The notes below the pieces were generated by a model. That model saw nothing but the letters and a program-made list of their open reading frames with translations. It was not told where the DNA came from and ran no database searches. Below are positions 36,443 to 45,307 of a stretch of DNA of 64,000 nucleotides, piece after piece. A program made the translations under genes and the position numbers. This DNA is from Bacillus thuringiensis (lineage in GTDB: Bacteria > Bacillota > Bacilli > Bacillales > Bacillaceae_G), in assembly GCF_001182785.1 (NCBI RefSeq), contig NZ_CP012099.1, positions 2,540,501-2,604,500 on the forward strand. Reading direction: 5' to 3'. Numbering within the stretch: the first letter of the stretch is position 1; the number at the start of each line of letters is the position of its first letter.

Positions 36443-37042
36443 ATGAATTACACAGTATTTCAGTGGTTTAATAATTTTGCTGGTTCATCCAAACTATTAG
36501 ATACGCTAATGGTTGCTATTACAAATAGCGCTGCATACGTAGCCATTCTATTTATGCTTATCTTATGGTTTAATAATGGAAAGAAAGAGAAAGCAATTAG
36601 AAAACAATATACAGTTTTATATACGACGCTTTCGGTTATTATTGCATTATTAGTAAATGTTCTTATACACGCGGTATATTACCATCCGCGTCCGTTCGTA
36701 TCACATGATGTACATCAATTAGTACCACATGCAGCAGATTCATCATTCGTTAGTGATCATTCTGTACTTGTATTTTCAATCGCCTTCGTATTTATTCTTA
36801 GAGGAGAAAAACTGAAATACATCGCGCTATTATGGGCAGTGTTAGTCGGTATATCACGTATGTACGTAGGTGTTCATTATCCTTTAGATATACTTGGTGC
36901 AGCATTCTTAACACTTATTACGAGCGCTTTAGTAATGCAAAGTACACGTATGTTTGAACCAATAGCGAAACTTGTATTCAAAATGTATGCATTAGTAGCG
37001 AGACGAATTCCTTTCTTAGCGAAATATAATCATATCGCGTAA
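36443..37042 (+). CDS. bcrC: undecaprenyl-diphosphatase BcrC (PAP2 family)
   Basis: 199 residues with about five membrane spans. PAP2 phosphatase motifs are present: YYHPRP (motif 1), FVSDHS (motif 2) and GISRMYVGVHYPLDIL (motif 3, catalytic His). The gene architecture matches BcrC, which recycles undecaprenyl pyrophosphate at the outer face of the membrane and confers bacitracin resistance. GTAAGGAGAGAG precedes the ATG. Other PAP2 phosphatases are possible, but the length and sequence favour BcrC. A strong terminator follows. Confidence 0.85.
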   Translation: MNYTVFQWFNNFAGSSKLLDTLMVAITNSAAYVAILFMLILWFNNGKKEKAIRKQYTVLYTTLSVIIALLVNVLIHAVYYHPRPFVSHDVHQLVPHAADSSFVSDHSVLVFSIAFVFILRGEKLKYIALLWAVLVGISRMYVGVHYPLDILGAAFLTLITSALVMQSTRMFEPIAKLVFKMYALVARRIPFLAKYNHIA

Positions 37043-37051
37043 TTTTCTTAT

Positions 37052-37091
37052 AAAAAGTTCCCCTTTGGACATCCGGAGGGGAACTTTTTAT
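37052..37091 (+). terminator. intrinsic terminator
   Basis: AAAAAGTTCCCCT pairs with AGGGGAACTTTTT. Confidence 0.9.
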
Positions 37092-37151
37092 AGTAAATAC
37101 GAAAAGAGTGTAGAGTGCTATACATTCAAGTTTCATTAAGTAATATTCAGA

Positions 37152-37167
37152 AATTTCACGCACCGTA
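37152..37167. repeat. direct repeat, left copy flanking PBP gene
   Basis: AATTTCACGCACCGTA is identical to 39523-39538. Both copies are followed by T-rich then A-rich sequence and a shared TAACAATA about 25-35 bases on, so similarity extends to roughly 50 bases. Confidence 0.6.
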
Positions 37168-37328
37168 TTTTAAATAAAAAAATAAAGACACAAAATAACA
37201 ATAGTCAGTTTCGCATTGTTTTAAAGGAATTAAAAAGAAAACTTCGAAACATATAGTATTGCAAACAAAAACTACAAATTTCAAACCATATCTTCGTATA
37301 AATCAATCCAAAAAGAAAGGAGATAAAT

Positions 37329-39467
37329 ATGCAAAAACTTCAAACGAATAAAGGCGCTCGATATATGATGATTGCTTTTATTGTTTTGTTTCTTATTATG
37401 ATTTTGCGTATATTCTATATCCAGGCAGTAGGAGTCGTGCATAATGTGAATGTAAAGGATCTTGCGGATGAACAACATAATAAAAAAGGTGTTTTAGAAG
37501 CGAATCGTGGCACTATCTATGATCAAACCGGAAAGGTGTTAGTACAAGATTCTACAACGTATCGAGTTGTTGTGAATTTAAAAGGAAAAGATAAAGTGAA
37601 AAATAAAGATGAAACCGCACAACAATTAGCTGATGCGCTTGAAATTGATAAAGAAGAAGTATTAAAAAACTTTCATGAAGGACGTACGCAAGTTGAAATT
37701 GGAAAAATCGGTCGGAACTTATCTAGGGAAATGAAAGAAAAAATTAATAATTTAAAAATACCAGGTGTATCTTTTATGTCGGAAAAAGCAAGAGTGTATC
37801 CAAATGAAGACTTTGCATCCTATATACTTGGTTTTGCTAGACCAGATGATAAAGGGAATACGGAAGGGAAATTTGGACTTGAAAAGAGCTTGGATAAATA
37901 TTTGCGCTCTACAAACGGGAAAATAGAATATGTGGGTACACGAAGGGGGATTCCGCTTACGAATGATATAGGTAAAGTAGAACCTGCTAAAAATGGGAAT
38001 AACGTATATTTAACGCTTGATAAACAAATTAATAGCTTTTTAGAAGAAGCGATGAACAAAACACAAGAGCATTATGATCCTTCTATGTTAATTGGAATTA
38101 TTGCTGATCCAAAAACAGGAAAGGTTTTAGCGATGTCTAGTAAACCTAGTTACAATCCTAATGTAGGTGATATCGAATACTTTTTAAATGATCCAATTGC
38201 AAATGCATATGAACCAGGTTCAACAATGAAAGTTTTTACGTTAGCAGCTGCCATTAATGAAGGTGTATATAACGGAAAAGAATATTTTCAATCTGGAAAA
38301 TATTCCGTTGGTTCATCTGATATAAAAGACCATAATGGTGGATTTGGATGGGGATCAATTACATTTGATGAAGGTTTTGAAAGGTCATCAAACGTAGCTT
38401 TTTCTATTTTAGAAGATCAGTTACTGAAACCAAATAAATTTAAGCAATATATAAATAAATTTGGATTCAATCAAAAAACAGGAATAGATTTACCTGGTGA
38501 AAGTAAAAATACTTTATTATTAAATACACAAATTCAACAAGTTACAACTTCTTTCGGTCAAGGTTCTACAGTTACTCCGATTCAATTAGTCCAAGCGGCT
38601 ACTGCTATAGCAAATGACGGGAAAATGATGCAACCATATATCGTTGATAAAGTTGTAAATCCAACAAACAAAGAAGTTATTATGGAAAATCAACCGAAAG
38701 AAATTGGGAATCCGATAAAAAAAGAAACAGCGGACAAAGTTAGAAGCTTAATGGAGCGTGTCATAACATCTTCAAAAGGAACTGGTACAATGTATAAAGT
38801 GGATGGTTATCCAATTGGAGGTAAAACAGGAACAGCACAAATCCCGAATCCTGAAAACGGCCGATATATGGAAGGGAAAGAGAATTACATTTTCTCCTTT
38901 TTAGGAATGGCTCCAATTGATGATCCGGAGTTAATCGTATACTTAGCTATTAAGCAGCCAAAGTTAAAAGGAGATGAGTATGGAGCTCAGCCTCTTGCTG
39001 AAATATTTAAACCTGTTATAAAAAACAGCCTTGAATATTTAAAGGTGAAACCGTATACAGAAAAACAAATAGCTGATGCAACGAAGCAATCTCAATTAAA
39101 AGTACAAAATTATGTAAATCAATCGATGGGTACAGCAGAGAAAAGTGTAGAAAAAGAGAAGCTACAGCCAATAATTTTAGGAGAAGGAAAAATAATAAAA
39201 CAATATCCACAGTCTGGCGAGGTCATGAGTGAAGGTGATCGTATATTTTTATTAGGGAATAACGCACAAATGCCAAATGTAAAAGGTTGGTCCATGCGTG
39301 ATGTTATGTATTTCTCTAAGCTTTTAAAATTAGATTTGAAAACTTCTGGTACGGGTTATGTAACGAGCCAAAGTATTGAAAAAGGACAAGATTTACAAGA
39401 AGGAGATACACTAGAACTAGAATTAGAACCGCCGTTACAACCGTTAACAGAGGCGAATACGAATTAA
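37329..39467 (+). CDS. class B penicillin-binding protein with two PASTA domains
   Basis: 712 residues behind AAAGGAGATAAAT. One membrane anchor (about 13-31), a pedestal domain beginning near LEANRGTIYDQTG, then the transpeptidase with STMK (Ser298-Lys301), SSN (353-355) and KTG (499-501). The C-terminus carries two PASTA modules (about 600-655 and 656-705), as in PBP2B and SpoVD. It cross-links division or spore septal peptidoglycan and would bind beta-lactams. It lies outside the dcw cluster, so it is a paralogue. The gene is bracketed by identical direct repeats, hinting at past insertion or duplication. Confidence 0.92.
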   Translation: MQKLQTNKGARYMMIAFIVLFLIMILRIFYIQAVGVVHNVNVKDLADEQHNKKGVLEANRGTIYDQTGKVLVQDSTTYRVVVNLKGKDKVKNKDETAQQLADALEIDKEEVLKNFHEGRTQVEIGKIGRNLSREMKEKINNLKIPGVSFMSEKARVYPNEDFASYILGFARPDDKGNTEGKFGLEKSLDKYLRSTNGKIEYVGTRRGIPLTNDIGKVEPAKNGNNVYLTLDKQINSFLEEAMNKTQEHYDPSMLIGIIADPKTGKVLAMSSKPSYNPNVGDIEYFLNDPIANAYEPGSTMKVFTLAAAINEGVYNGKEYFQSGKYSVGSSDIKDHNGGFGWGSITFDEGFERSSNVAFSILEDQLLKPNKFKQYINKFGFNQKTGIDLPGESKNTLLLNTQIQQVTTSFGQGSTVTPIQLVQAATAIANDGKMMQPYIVDKVVNPTNKEVIMENQPKEIGNPIKKETADKVRSLMERVITSSKGTGTMYKVDGYPIGGKTGTAQIPNPENGRYMEGKENYIFSFLGMAPIDDPELIVYLAIKQPKLKGDEYGAQPLAEIFKPVIKNSLEYLKVKPYTEKQIADATKQSQLKVQNYVNQSMGTAEKSVEKEKLQPIILGEGKIIKQYPQSGEVMSEGDRIFLLGNNAQMPNVKGWSMRDVMYFSKLLKLDLKTSGTGYVTSQSIEKGQDLQEGDTLELELEPPLQPLTEANTN

Positions 39468-39482
39468 TCCAGGCATTTGGAA

Positions 39483-39510
39483 GGAGCTATATGAAAATAG
39501 CTCTTTCTTT
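39483..39510 (+). terminator. intrinsic terminator
   Basis: GGAGCTAT pairs with ATAGCTCT, followed by TTCTTT, after the PASTA-PBP gene. Confidence 0.7.
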
Positions 39511-39522
39511 AGAGTTGCAAGT

Positions 39523-39538
39523 AATTTCACGCACCGTA
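39523..39538. repeat. direct repeat, right copy flanking PBP gene
   Basis: AATTTCACGCACCGTA, identical to 37152-37167; it lies 56 bases after the PBP stop and just before the T-box promoter. Confidence 0.6.
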
Positions 39539-39606
39539 ATTTTTAGAAAAAATAAAAAATAAACGAATTAACAATAATACGTTGTTAAATATCTGATTAT
39601 TTTTTA

Positions 39607-39635
39607 TTTACAGTTAAAATTATTTGTGATAATAT
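39607..39635 (+). promoter_or_regulatory. sigma-A promoter of T-box leader
   Basis: TTTACA (39607-39612) and TAATAT (39630-39635) with exactly 17 bases between, 15-20 bases before the T-box leader begins. Confidence 0.75.
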
Positions 39636-39649
39636 GGAAAAAATCAAAT

Positions 39650-39932
39650 GCAGTGAAGAGAATAGTAAATAAAATGAATTTTTCACAGAGAGCTCCATGT
39701 AGCTGAAAAGGAGTAAAAATTCTTTATTGAATCAAGCCTCTGAGCAGTACACCGGAACCTGATATGAAGGGGGTGGTGTGACGGGAGCTCCCGTTATAGA
39801 GCTATGGTATAAGCATGAATGAGAATGCAGTACCTGATAAGGTTAATATGGTGACATATTAACAAACTAGGGTGGCACCGCGATGATAAATCTCGTCCCT
39901 AAGATTAAAAGTCTTGGGGGTGGGGTTTTTTT
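39650..39932 (+). promoter_or_regulatory. T-box leader (tRNA-sensing) before MFS transporter
   Basis: All T-box landmarks are visible: stem I with AGTGAAGAGAATAGTA, the AGAGAGCTCC...GCTGAAA distal region, the specifier side TTTATTGAATCAAGCCTC, and the T-box AGGGTGGCACCGCG (39869-39882). A terminator CCCTAAGA/TCTTGGGG plus seven T follows (39897-39932). The loop-E AGTA faces GAA, and the specifier is then TCA (Ser) or CAA (Gln), depending on whether a base separates it from GAA. Uncharged tRNA should allow read-through into the transporter gene. Confidence 0.93.
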
Positions 39933-39968
39933 ATTGTTTTAAAACAATTTGGAAAGCGGGGGCCAAAA

Positions 39969-41201
39969 ATGAAAAACTTACTTAAAGATTGGAAATATCC
40001 TTTATTACTACTGTCCGGAGTTGGTATTGCGAATTTAGGGGCATGGATTTACTTAATAGCACTGAATGTACTTGTCTATAATATGGGTGGCTCAGCCTTA
40101 GCTGTTGCTACTTTATATGTAATAAAACCATTAGCCACTTTATTTACAAACGCTTGGTCTGGGAGTATGATTGATCGTTTAAACAAACGGAAATTAATGA
40201 TTCACCTCGATATATATCGTGCGTTATTTATCGCTATTTTACCTTTACTTCCGTCACTTTGGATTGTTTATGTATTCGTATTCTTTATAAGTATGGCCAG
40301 TGCAATTTATGAGCCAACTGCTATGACGTATATGACGAAATTAATTCCAGTAGAGCAAAGACAACGTTTCAACTCATTACGTAGTTTAATAGGATCTGGT
40401 GCATTTTTAATTGGTCCAGCAATAGCAGGGGGATTATTAATTGCAGGTACACCAGAGTTTGCTATATATATAAATGCTATAGCATTTCTCTTATCAGGAT
40501 TCATTACATTACTTTTACCTAATCTTGATAAGAAAGAAGCTTCGGATACAACAAGTAATACATTATCTCTTACAGTATTAAAAAAAGATTGGAACACTGT
40601 TATAAATTTTAGTAGAAAACATGTATATGTCGTATGCGTGTACTTCTTATTTCAAAGTATGTTCGTATTAGCAACCGCTACTGATTCACTTGAACTATCG
40701 TTTGCGAAAGAGGTATTACTACTAACAGATAGTGAATATGGTTTTCTAGTTAGTATAGCTGGTGCAGGATTTATTTTAGGTGCCATAACAAATACAATTT
40801 TGTCAAAGAAATTAGCACCTTCACTTCTAATTGGAATAGGATCATTATTCATTGCAATTGGTTATTTAATTTATGCTTTTTCAAATGTATTTTTAATAGC
40901 TGCTATTGGATTCTTTATTTTATCTTTCTCTATGGCATATGCAAATACAGGATTTTATACGTTTTACCAAAATAACGTTCCCGTTCATATAATGGGACGG
41001 ATCGGAAGTATATATGGACTTGTTATTGCGTTAGTAACAATCTTTATTACAATAGTATCTGGTGTTGCGACTCAGTTCATTTCTATACAACTTGTAGTTA
41101 TTGTAGGTTCATTGATCATGTTATTTATTACTATCGTCTTGTGTGTGTTTACGTTATTCCCATCACAATCTAAGTTGTATTCTACTGAATCAATAAAGTG
41201 A
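39969..41201 (+). CDS. MFS transporter under T-box control
   Basis: 410 residues with about twelve spans and the MFS loop GSMIDRLNKRKLMI. It belongs to the DHA3-like branch, as do the pumps at 3.7 and 47.6 kb. The T-box in front implies regulation by uncharged tRNA, so the transported molecule is probably connected with one amino acid: import of an amino acid or peptide, or export of an antibiotic that blocks an aminoacyl-tRNA synthetase. AAAGCGGGGGCC precedes the ATG. No partner gene; a dispersed-repeat-like element follows directly. Confidence 0.85.
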   Translation: MKNLLKDWKYPLLLLSGVGIANLGAWIYLIALNVLVYNMGGSALAVATLYVIKPLATLFTNAWSGSMIDRLNKRKLMIHLDIYRALFIAILPLLPSLWIVYVFVFFISMASAIYEPTAMTYMTKLIPVEQRQRFNSLRSLIGSGAFLIGPAIAGGLLIAGTPEFAIYINAIAFLLSGFITLLLPNLDKKEASDTTSNTLSLTVLKKDWNTVINFSRKHVYVVCVYFLFQSMFVLATATDSLELSFAKEVLLLTDSEYGFLVSIAGAGFILGAITNTILSKKLAPSLLIGIGSLFIAIGYLIYAFSNVFLIAAIGFFILSFSMAYANTGFYTFYQNNVPVHIMGRIGSIYGLVIALVTIFITIVSGVATQFISIQLVVIVGSLIMLFITIVLCVFTLFPSQSKLYSTESIK

Positions 41202-41207
41202 AACTTT

Positions 41208-41326
41208 AATCAGGGGGGCATCCCCCACTGATTATCATCCCTCACCAATCGGGCTTTTACGGGCAGCAGGGTCCCCACTTAACTTCTTTGCTTTCGCTAA
41301 ATTTTGAGATGGGGGTCCTACTGCCC
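41208..41326. repeat. structured dispersed repeat (bcr-like)
   Basis: Two GC-rich hairpins unlike the surrounding AT-rich DNA: AATCAGGGGGG/CCCCCACTGATT (41208-41233) and GGGCAGCAGGGTCCCCA (41261-41277) with TGGGGGTCCTACTGCCC (41310-41326). I recall near-identical blocks scattered between genes in B. cereus-group genomes, so this is probably one of the bcr-type repeats. It may also terminate the MFS transcript. Confidence 0.6.
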
Positions 41327-41464
41327 ACAAATAGCGGAATACATTCGAAATGAACTTTGTGTTCTCATTAACAATTTATCGTATTTAATAAAAGGGTTCT
41401 TTCCCCTTTATATGGAAAAATTAATAAGGGTAAAGAACAATACCGAAAGACAAGGGTGGTTGTC

Positions 41465-41590
41465 GTGATAAAAACAAAAGATGAAATTAATAAAATTGTA
41501 AAAGAAATACAAAAGAAAATAGATTTCTCTGGGGTAGTTTTAGTAAAAAAAGAAAAAGACTTAATCTATGAAAAAGCAATGGAATTGTAA
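41465..41590 (+). pseudogene. truncated serine hydrolase (beta-lactamase family) N-terminus
   Basis: A GTG-started frame of 41 residues containing IDFSGVVLVKKEKDLIYEKA. This is the N-terminal strand pair of class C-like serine hydrolases, in which EKAYG and the SxxK domain should follow. It breaks after EKA and ends at a stop six bases later. The rest of the gene is missing. Confidence 0.75.
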
Positions 41591-41907
41591 GAAATGTAGG
41601 CGGGAATATTTTATTATTAATGCCTTTAGGATTTTTAGCACCAATCTTATGGGATAAATATACGAAATTCAAAAATACTATTTTATTAGGATTTACTATA
41701 TCAGTTAGTATTGAATTGCTACAATTAATTCAGTCTTTATTTAGTGGAGTGGGACGTATTACTGATATTGATGATGTAATCTGTAACGTTCTAGCTTCTA
41801 TTTTGGGATATTGTATTTATAAAATCTTTTTAAAAATGGCTAATAAATGTAACATTCGAGTGTTAGATAAAACTAATTCTAAAGGTGTAAAATTAGTTGA
41901 TAAATAG
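41578..41907 (+). pseudogene. VanZ-family protein C-terminal fragment
   Basis: The frame starting right after the broken serine hydrolase reads RNVGGNILLLMPLGFLAPIL, then SVSIELLQLIQSLFSGVGR and DIDDVICNVLASILGY, the conserved second half of VanZ-like membrane proteins. An internal ATG at 41620 gives 95 residues, but no ribosome site supports it and the first spans are absent. It is fused to the hydrolase piece by a deletion near 41578. Confidence 0.75.
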
Positions 41908-41925
41908 GAGTTTAAACTAGTTATT

Positions 41926-41957
41926 AAAGGCGTACGAGTAAAAAGTACGTCTTTTTA
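41926..41957 (+). terminator. intrinsic terminator
   Basis: AAAGGCGTAC pairs with GTACGTCTTT and a T run follows. Confidence 0.8.
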
Positions 41958-42097
41958 TTTTTATAAATAATGCTTAAGGCTGATGAGGAATCACATTTCC
42001 CATCTTACAATTGAAAGTAGCTATCGTATTTCAAGTATGGAATGAAAAGGGGAGAATATAATTTTTAAAGATAAACAAGTTTATGGGAGGATTCTAA

Positions 42098-42553
42098 ATG
42101 GATATTTTACTTGTTATTCTTATTATTGTTTTGATGCAAAGTAAAGAACGAAAAGTGAAAATAAACCGTATTTGGCTCATTCCGGCTTTGTTGTGCTTTG
42201 TAACAATCCAGTCCATTATTCATGCGGGACAAATAACTTTGTTGCAAGGACTACTGTTTGTTGTAATGCTTGGAATCGGCTTAGGTCTTGGAATTATACG
42301 AGGAAGAGCTTTAACATTTCGAGTAGATAGTGAAACAGGTCATGTACTACGAAAAGGAAATTGGGTAAGTACAATAATCCTTCTTGTTATTTTAGGAGCA
42401 AAAATTATGATTAAACAAAGTATGTTTTCTGGTAGTACGCACCAGACATTAATGGTTGTAACAAACGCCTTTTTATGTATTACATTAGGCACTGTGATTA
42501 GTAGACGTTATTATATTTGGAAAAAATATAATGAATTAACACAAAAAACGTAA
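42098..42553 (+). CDS. CcdC/DUF1453-family membrane protein
   Basis: 151 residues with four membrane spans and a central GIIRGRALTFRVDSETGHVLRK motif typical of the CcdC-like (DUF1453) family. Some members neighbour cytochrome c biogenesis genes in Bacillus, but a direct role is not shown, and no such genes are near here. TGGGAGGATTCTAA precedes the ATG. Confidence 0.8.
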   Translation: MDILLVILIIVLMQSKERKVKINRIWLIPALLCFVTIQSIIHAGQITLLQGLLFVVMLGIGLGLGIIRGRALTFRVDSETGHVLRKGNWVSTIILLVILGAKIMIKQSMFSGSTHQTLMVVTNAFLCITLGTVISRRYYIWKKYNELTQKT

Positions 42554-42632
42554 ATATATTCACCCCCTGTTTAACATTGCTAAGAACGGTAATACTAATT
42601 AACATTGAACTTTTACAACAAGGGATGATAAT

Positions 42633-43139
42633 ATGATATACATTTACACAGACTTCGGCGGTACTCATACAACTTCACTTGCTGCAGCGTATCATTTAAA
42701 TAAATTACCAACGGATCGTAAGTTAACGAAAGAAGAAATTTTGAATGTAGATTACTTTAATAAATTGAAAACAGAAGATATGGGAAAAATTATTTTTCAT
42801 GGAATCGATGAACATGGTCATCCTGTATATACGATTGGATGTGGCGCATCAAAAGTTGTTGTACCAGCGATGAAGCATTTAGGAGAAATCTTGCAAAAAC
42901 ATTATCAAAGCCATGAAAAGATTATATTTTCTAACACATCACCAACAGTGCCTTTACCAATGACTTTCGGTGGGCTGTTTTCTAGAAGGTTCCATATTGA
43001 TTTTATTGGCGTACCGTTACTCGTATGGGGAGCAAAAATTTGCTGTGATAATATACAAAGGCTTGTTAGTTATACAAAAGAAGCTGGAAGATTAACGAAT
43101 GATTATGTTGTAATTTTAGATAATGAAACTTTTAAATAG
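42633..43139 (+). CDS. DUF3189 family protein
   Basis: 168 residues opening MIYIYTDFGGTHTTSLAAAY, with HGIDEHGHPVYTIGCG in the middle, matching the DUF3189 family of Bacillus and Clostridia. The start resembles a nucleotide- or anion-binding loop, but no biochemical function is known. Soluble, no signal peptide. AAGGGATGATAAT precedes the ATG. A terminator follows. Confidence 0.8.
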   Translation: MIYIYTDFGGTHTTSLAAAYHLNKLPTDRKLTKEEILNVDYFNKLKTEDMGKIIFHGIDEHGHPVYTIGCGASKVVVPAMKHLGEILQKHYQSHEKIIFSNTSPTVPLPMTFGGLFSRRFHIDFIGVPLLVWGAKICCDNIQRLVSYTKEAGRLTNDYVVILDNETFK

Positions 43140-43150
43140 TATATGATAAG

Positions 43151-43186
43151 AAGAAAATCGAGCAAATTCCTTGATTTTCTTTTTTA
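43151..43186 (+). terminator. intrinsic terminator
   Basis: AGAAAATCGAG pairs with TTGATTTTCT (one G-U), then six T. Confidence 0.7.
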
Positions 43187-43338
43187 TTTGTGAAATAGAC
43201 AAGAAATAGTCACATTTAATATGCATCTACTATAGCCAAAACAATAAAGTCCTGTTACTATTACAGGGATATTCTCTTTTTATAACATAAATATATAGAA
43301 AAATTAGAAAAGAGGAATTGAATTAAGGGAGGAACAAC

Positions 43339-44145
43339 ATGAAGCGTGTTGCTTGGATTACTGATAGTACAACTGCGAATTTTAAAACAGAAGGAGATAA
43401 CTTTGTTATCCCAATCGAAGTTATTATTGATGGAATGTCGTACAAAGATTGTGAAGAAGGTGTGCGTGAACGTGTTTATAATGCGTTAAACGAAGGTAAA
43501 ACAGTCACTACTTCACAACCTAATATTGGGGAAATGGTAGAGTTATTTACGAAATGCAAAGAAGAATATGAAGAAGGATTTGCAGTTGCTATTAGCGGAA
43601 AAGTAAGTGGAACCTATCAAAATATGAAGCTAGCTGCAGAAATGGCAGGTTTTCCATTAACGGTATTAGATAGTGAAACAACAAGTTATCCAATGGATGA
43701 ACTAATTAGAAAAGCGAAATCGTTATACAATGATGGTATGACTTTACAAGATATACACAAAACATTAGTAGATGAAAAAAGAAGACCTTTTCATGTATTC
43801 CCAAAAAGCTTAAAAGGTTTATATGCAAGTGGTCGTGTAAAGGGCATTCAATTTTTACTTGGAAGTTTATTAAGTGTTAACTTAATATTAGAAGTAAAAG
43901 GTGGAGAGCTTTTACTTGAAAAGAAAGTTCGTAAAATCCAAAAATGTCGAGAATATATTAAAAATGAACTTGAAAAAGAATTACCAAAAGTACTTCACAT
44001 GTTCCATGCTAATGATAAAGATGGAGCCGAGGAATGGATTGCAGATATTAGACAAGCATTCCCTGAAATGGATTTCAAATTATATCCATTACCAATTTCA
44101 TTTGCGGTTCATGCAGGTGAAGGAACAATAGCAATTAGTTATTAA
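43339..44145 (+). CDS. DegV family fatty acid-binding protein (FakB-like)
   Basis: 268 residues behind AAGGGAGGAACAAC. EDD/DegV fold: WITDSTT at the start, then GKVSGTYQNMKLAAE and LDSETTSYPM, with Ser/Thr residues that hold the carboxylate of a fatty acid. FakB proteins present exogenous fatty acids to the kinase FakA, which is not encoded here, so specificity is inferred from family only. A perfect terminator follows. Confidence 0.85.
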   Translation: MKRVAWITDSTTANFKTEGDNFVIPIEVIIDGMSYKDCEEGVRERVYNALNEGKTVTTSQPNIGEMVELFTKCKEEYEEGFAVAISGKVSGTYQNMKLAAEMAGFPLTVLDSETTSYPMDELIRKAKSLYNDGMTLQDIHKTLVDEKRRPFHVFPKSLKGLYASGRVKGIQFLLGSLLSVNLILEVKGGELLLEKKVRKIQKCREYIKNELEKELPKVLHMFHANDKDGAEEWIADIRQAFPEMDFKLYPLPISFAVHAGEGTIAISY

Positions 44146-44149
44146 AGTA

Positions 44150-44178
44150 AAACCCGTGAATAATTCACGGGTTTTTTA
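44150..44178 (+). terminator. intrinsic terminator
   Basis: AAACCCGTGAAT/ATTCACGGGTTT, followed by T. Confidence 0.9.
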
Positions 44179-44385
44179 TTTAATTAAAATGAAATTAGAA
44201 TACAGAAGCTTAGGAATATTGGATATAAAATATGATAAATACGAGGCATAAGCAAGTTTACAATTTTCATGTCAACACTACAAACTTGACATGTTTATTA
44301 AGAAAGAGTGAGAATGAAAATATAACACTTATCCGATACATTCAGGGGATATTAGAATTGGATTTATTTTTAAGGGGGATGTTTA

Positions 44386-44811
44386 ATGAAACCGGAAATA
44401 ATTATCAGAAATTTCTTTAAAGAAGTGCGTTCAGGGATTAATCCAGATTTTTCAAATCGATATATGGCAAATAAAGTATTGGCACATCAAGTTATATCTG
44501 AAGAGGAACAAACAGTATACAGATCGCCGAAAGACTACGCTGAGCATGTAAGAGAGATGATTGAAGTATATGGGAATTTCTCTTTAGAAATTCAAGAATT
44601 ATTAGTACAAGATAGTAAAGTATATGTACGCTGGAAACAAGTAGGTACACACATAGGAGAAATAGATGGGTATGAACCTACAGGTCTCCCTATAATTCAA
44701 ATAGCAAGTGCAGTGTATAGAATAGAAAATGGGAAAATTTCAGAGTATTGGATTCAAATTGATAGATCAGGAATTCAAAATCAATTAGAGTGCAATAAGA
44801 ATATTCAATAA
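44386..44811 (+). CDS. SnoaL-like/ester cyclase domain protein
   Basis: 141 residues with the NTF2-like SnoaL layout: an N-terminal helix, then VREMIEVYGNFSLEIQELLVQ and VYVRWKQVGTHIGEIDG, and C-terminal strand YRIENGKISEYWIQID. Such cone-shaped folds cyclise polyketides or bind small hydrophobic molecules; no catalytic assignment is possible. TTAAGGGGGATGTTT precedes the ATG. Stand-alone gene. Confidence 0.8.
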   Translation: MKPEIIIRNFFKEVRSGINPDFSNRYMANKVLAHQVISEEEQTVYRSPKDYAEHVREMIEVYGNFSLEIQELLVQDSKVYVRWKQVGTHIGEIDGYEPTGLPIIQIASAVYRIENGKISEYWIQIDRSGIQNQLECNKNIQ

Positions 44812-45307
44812 ATTATCTTTAAGAATAATAGAAAAAATCATAAAAATAAGATTTTTAAAATACTTATTTCTGTTACATAAAGGATACAAATCAATGTACT
44901 TTTTTACTGAAAGATTCATTCAAATTAAAAAAGAGAGCATGTTTTAATAAATCTTTTAAAATATGCTCTCTTTTATTGTTTCTATGTGTACTTACATCAG
45001 TTTGATGTAACATTATTATACAGTAACAAGAAATATAGGCATCTGTTTATGAACCAAAAAATAGTGACAATGGTTCATATGGTTTAAATTCGGTATACGC
45101 TAGTTAATAATGAAAATAATAGAATCAATTTGTAATGTGTATTTCGTTTTACACTGTAAATCATTCATATTGAGTAATAGAATTGTAGAAACATATAATA
45201 GAATATTCGCACTAATATTTATACAGCTACAATCTATTTACATATAAGATTATTAGGATTATATTGACAATGAAAGAGAAAACAATAGATGGAAGGGGAT
45301 GTTTTTT
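44812..45307. other. intergenic interval
   Basis: Contains the terminator at 44927-44975 and a dyad ATGAACCA/TGGTTCAT (about 45050-45078). The rest is the AT-rich upstream region of the YolA-like gene. No coding frame is supported. Confidence 0.5.
44927..44975 (+). terminator. intrinsic terminator
   Basis: AAAAGAGAGCAT pairs with ATGCTCTCTTTT (inner A/T pairs extend it) and T follows; it probably ends the SnoaL transcript. Confidence 0.75.

Noticed and set aside
37281..39210. Minus-strand frames within and before the PASTA-PBP gene
   Set aside because: No ribosome sites, composition of antisense sequence, and full overlap with a confident gene.
43901..44131. 76-codon frame inside the DegV gene
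   Set aside because: Out-of-frame shadow of an intact, well-conserved gene.
44232..44420. 62-codon frame upstream of the SnoaL-like gene
   Set aside because: No ribosome site at its ATG, low-complexity translation, and overlap with the SnoaL start that has a good site.
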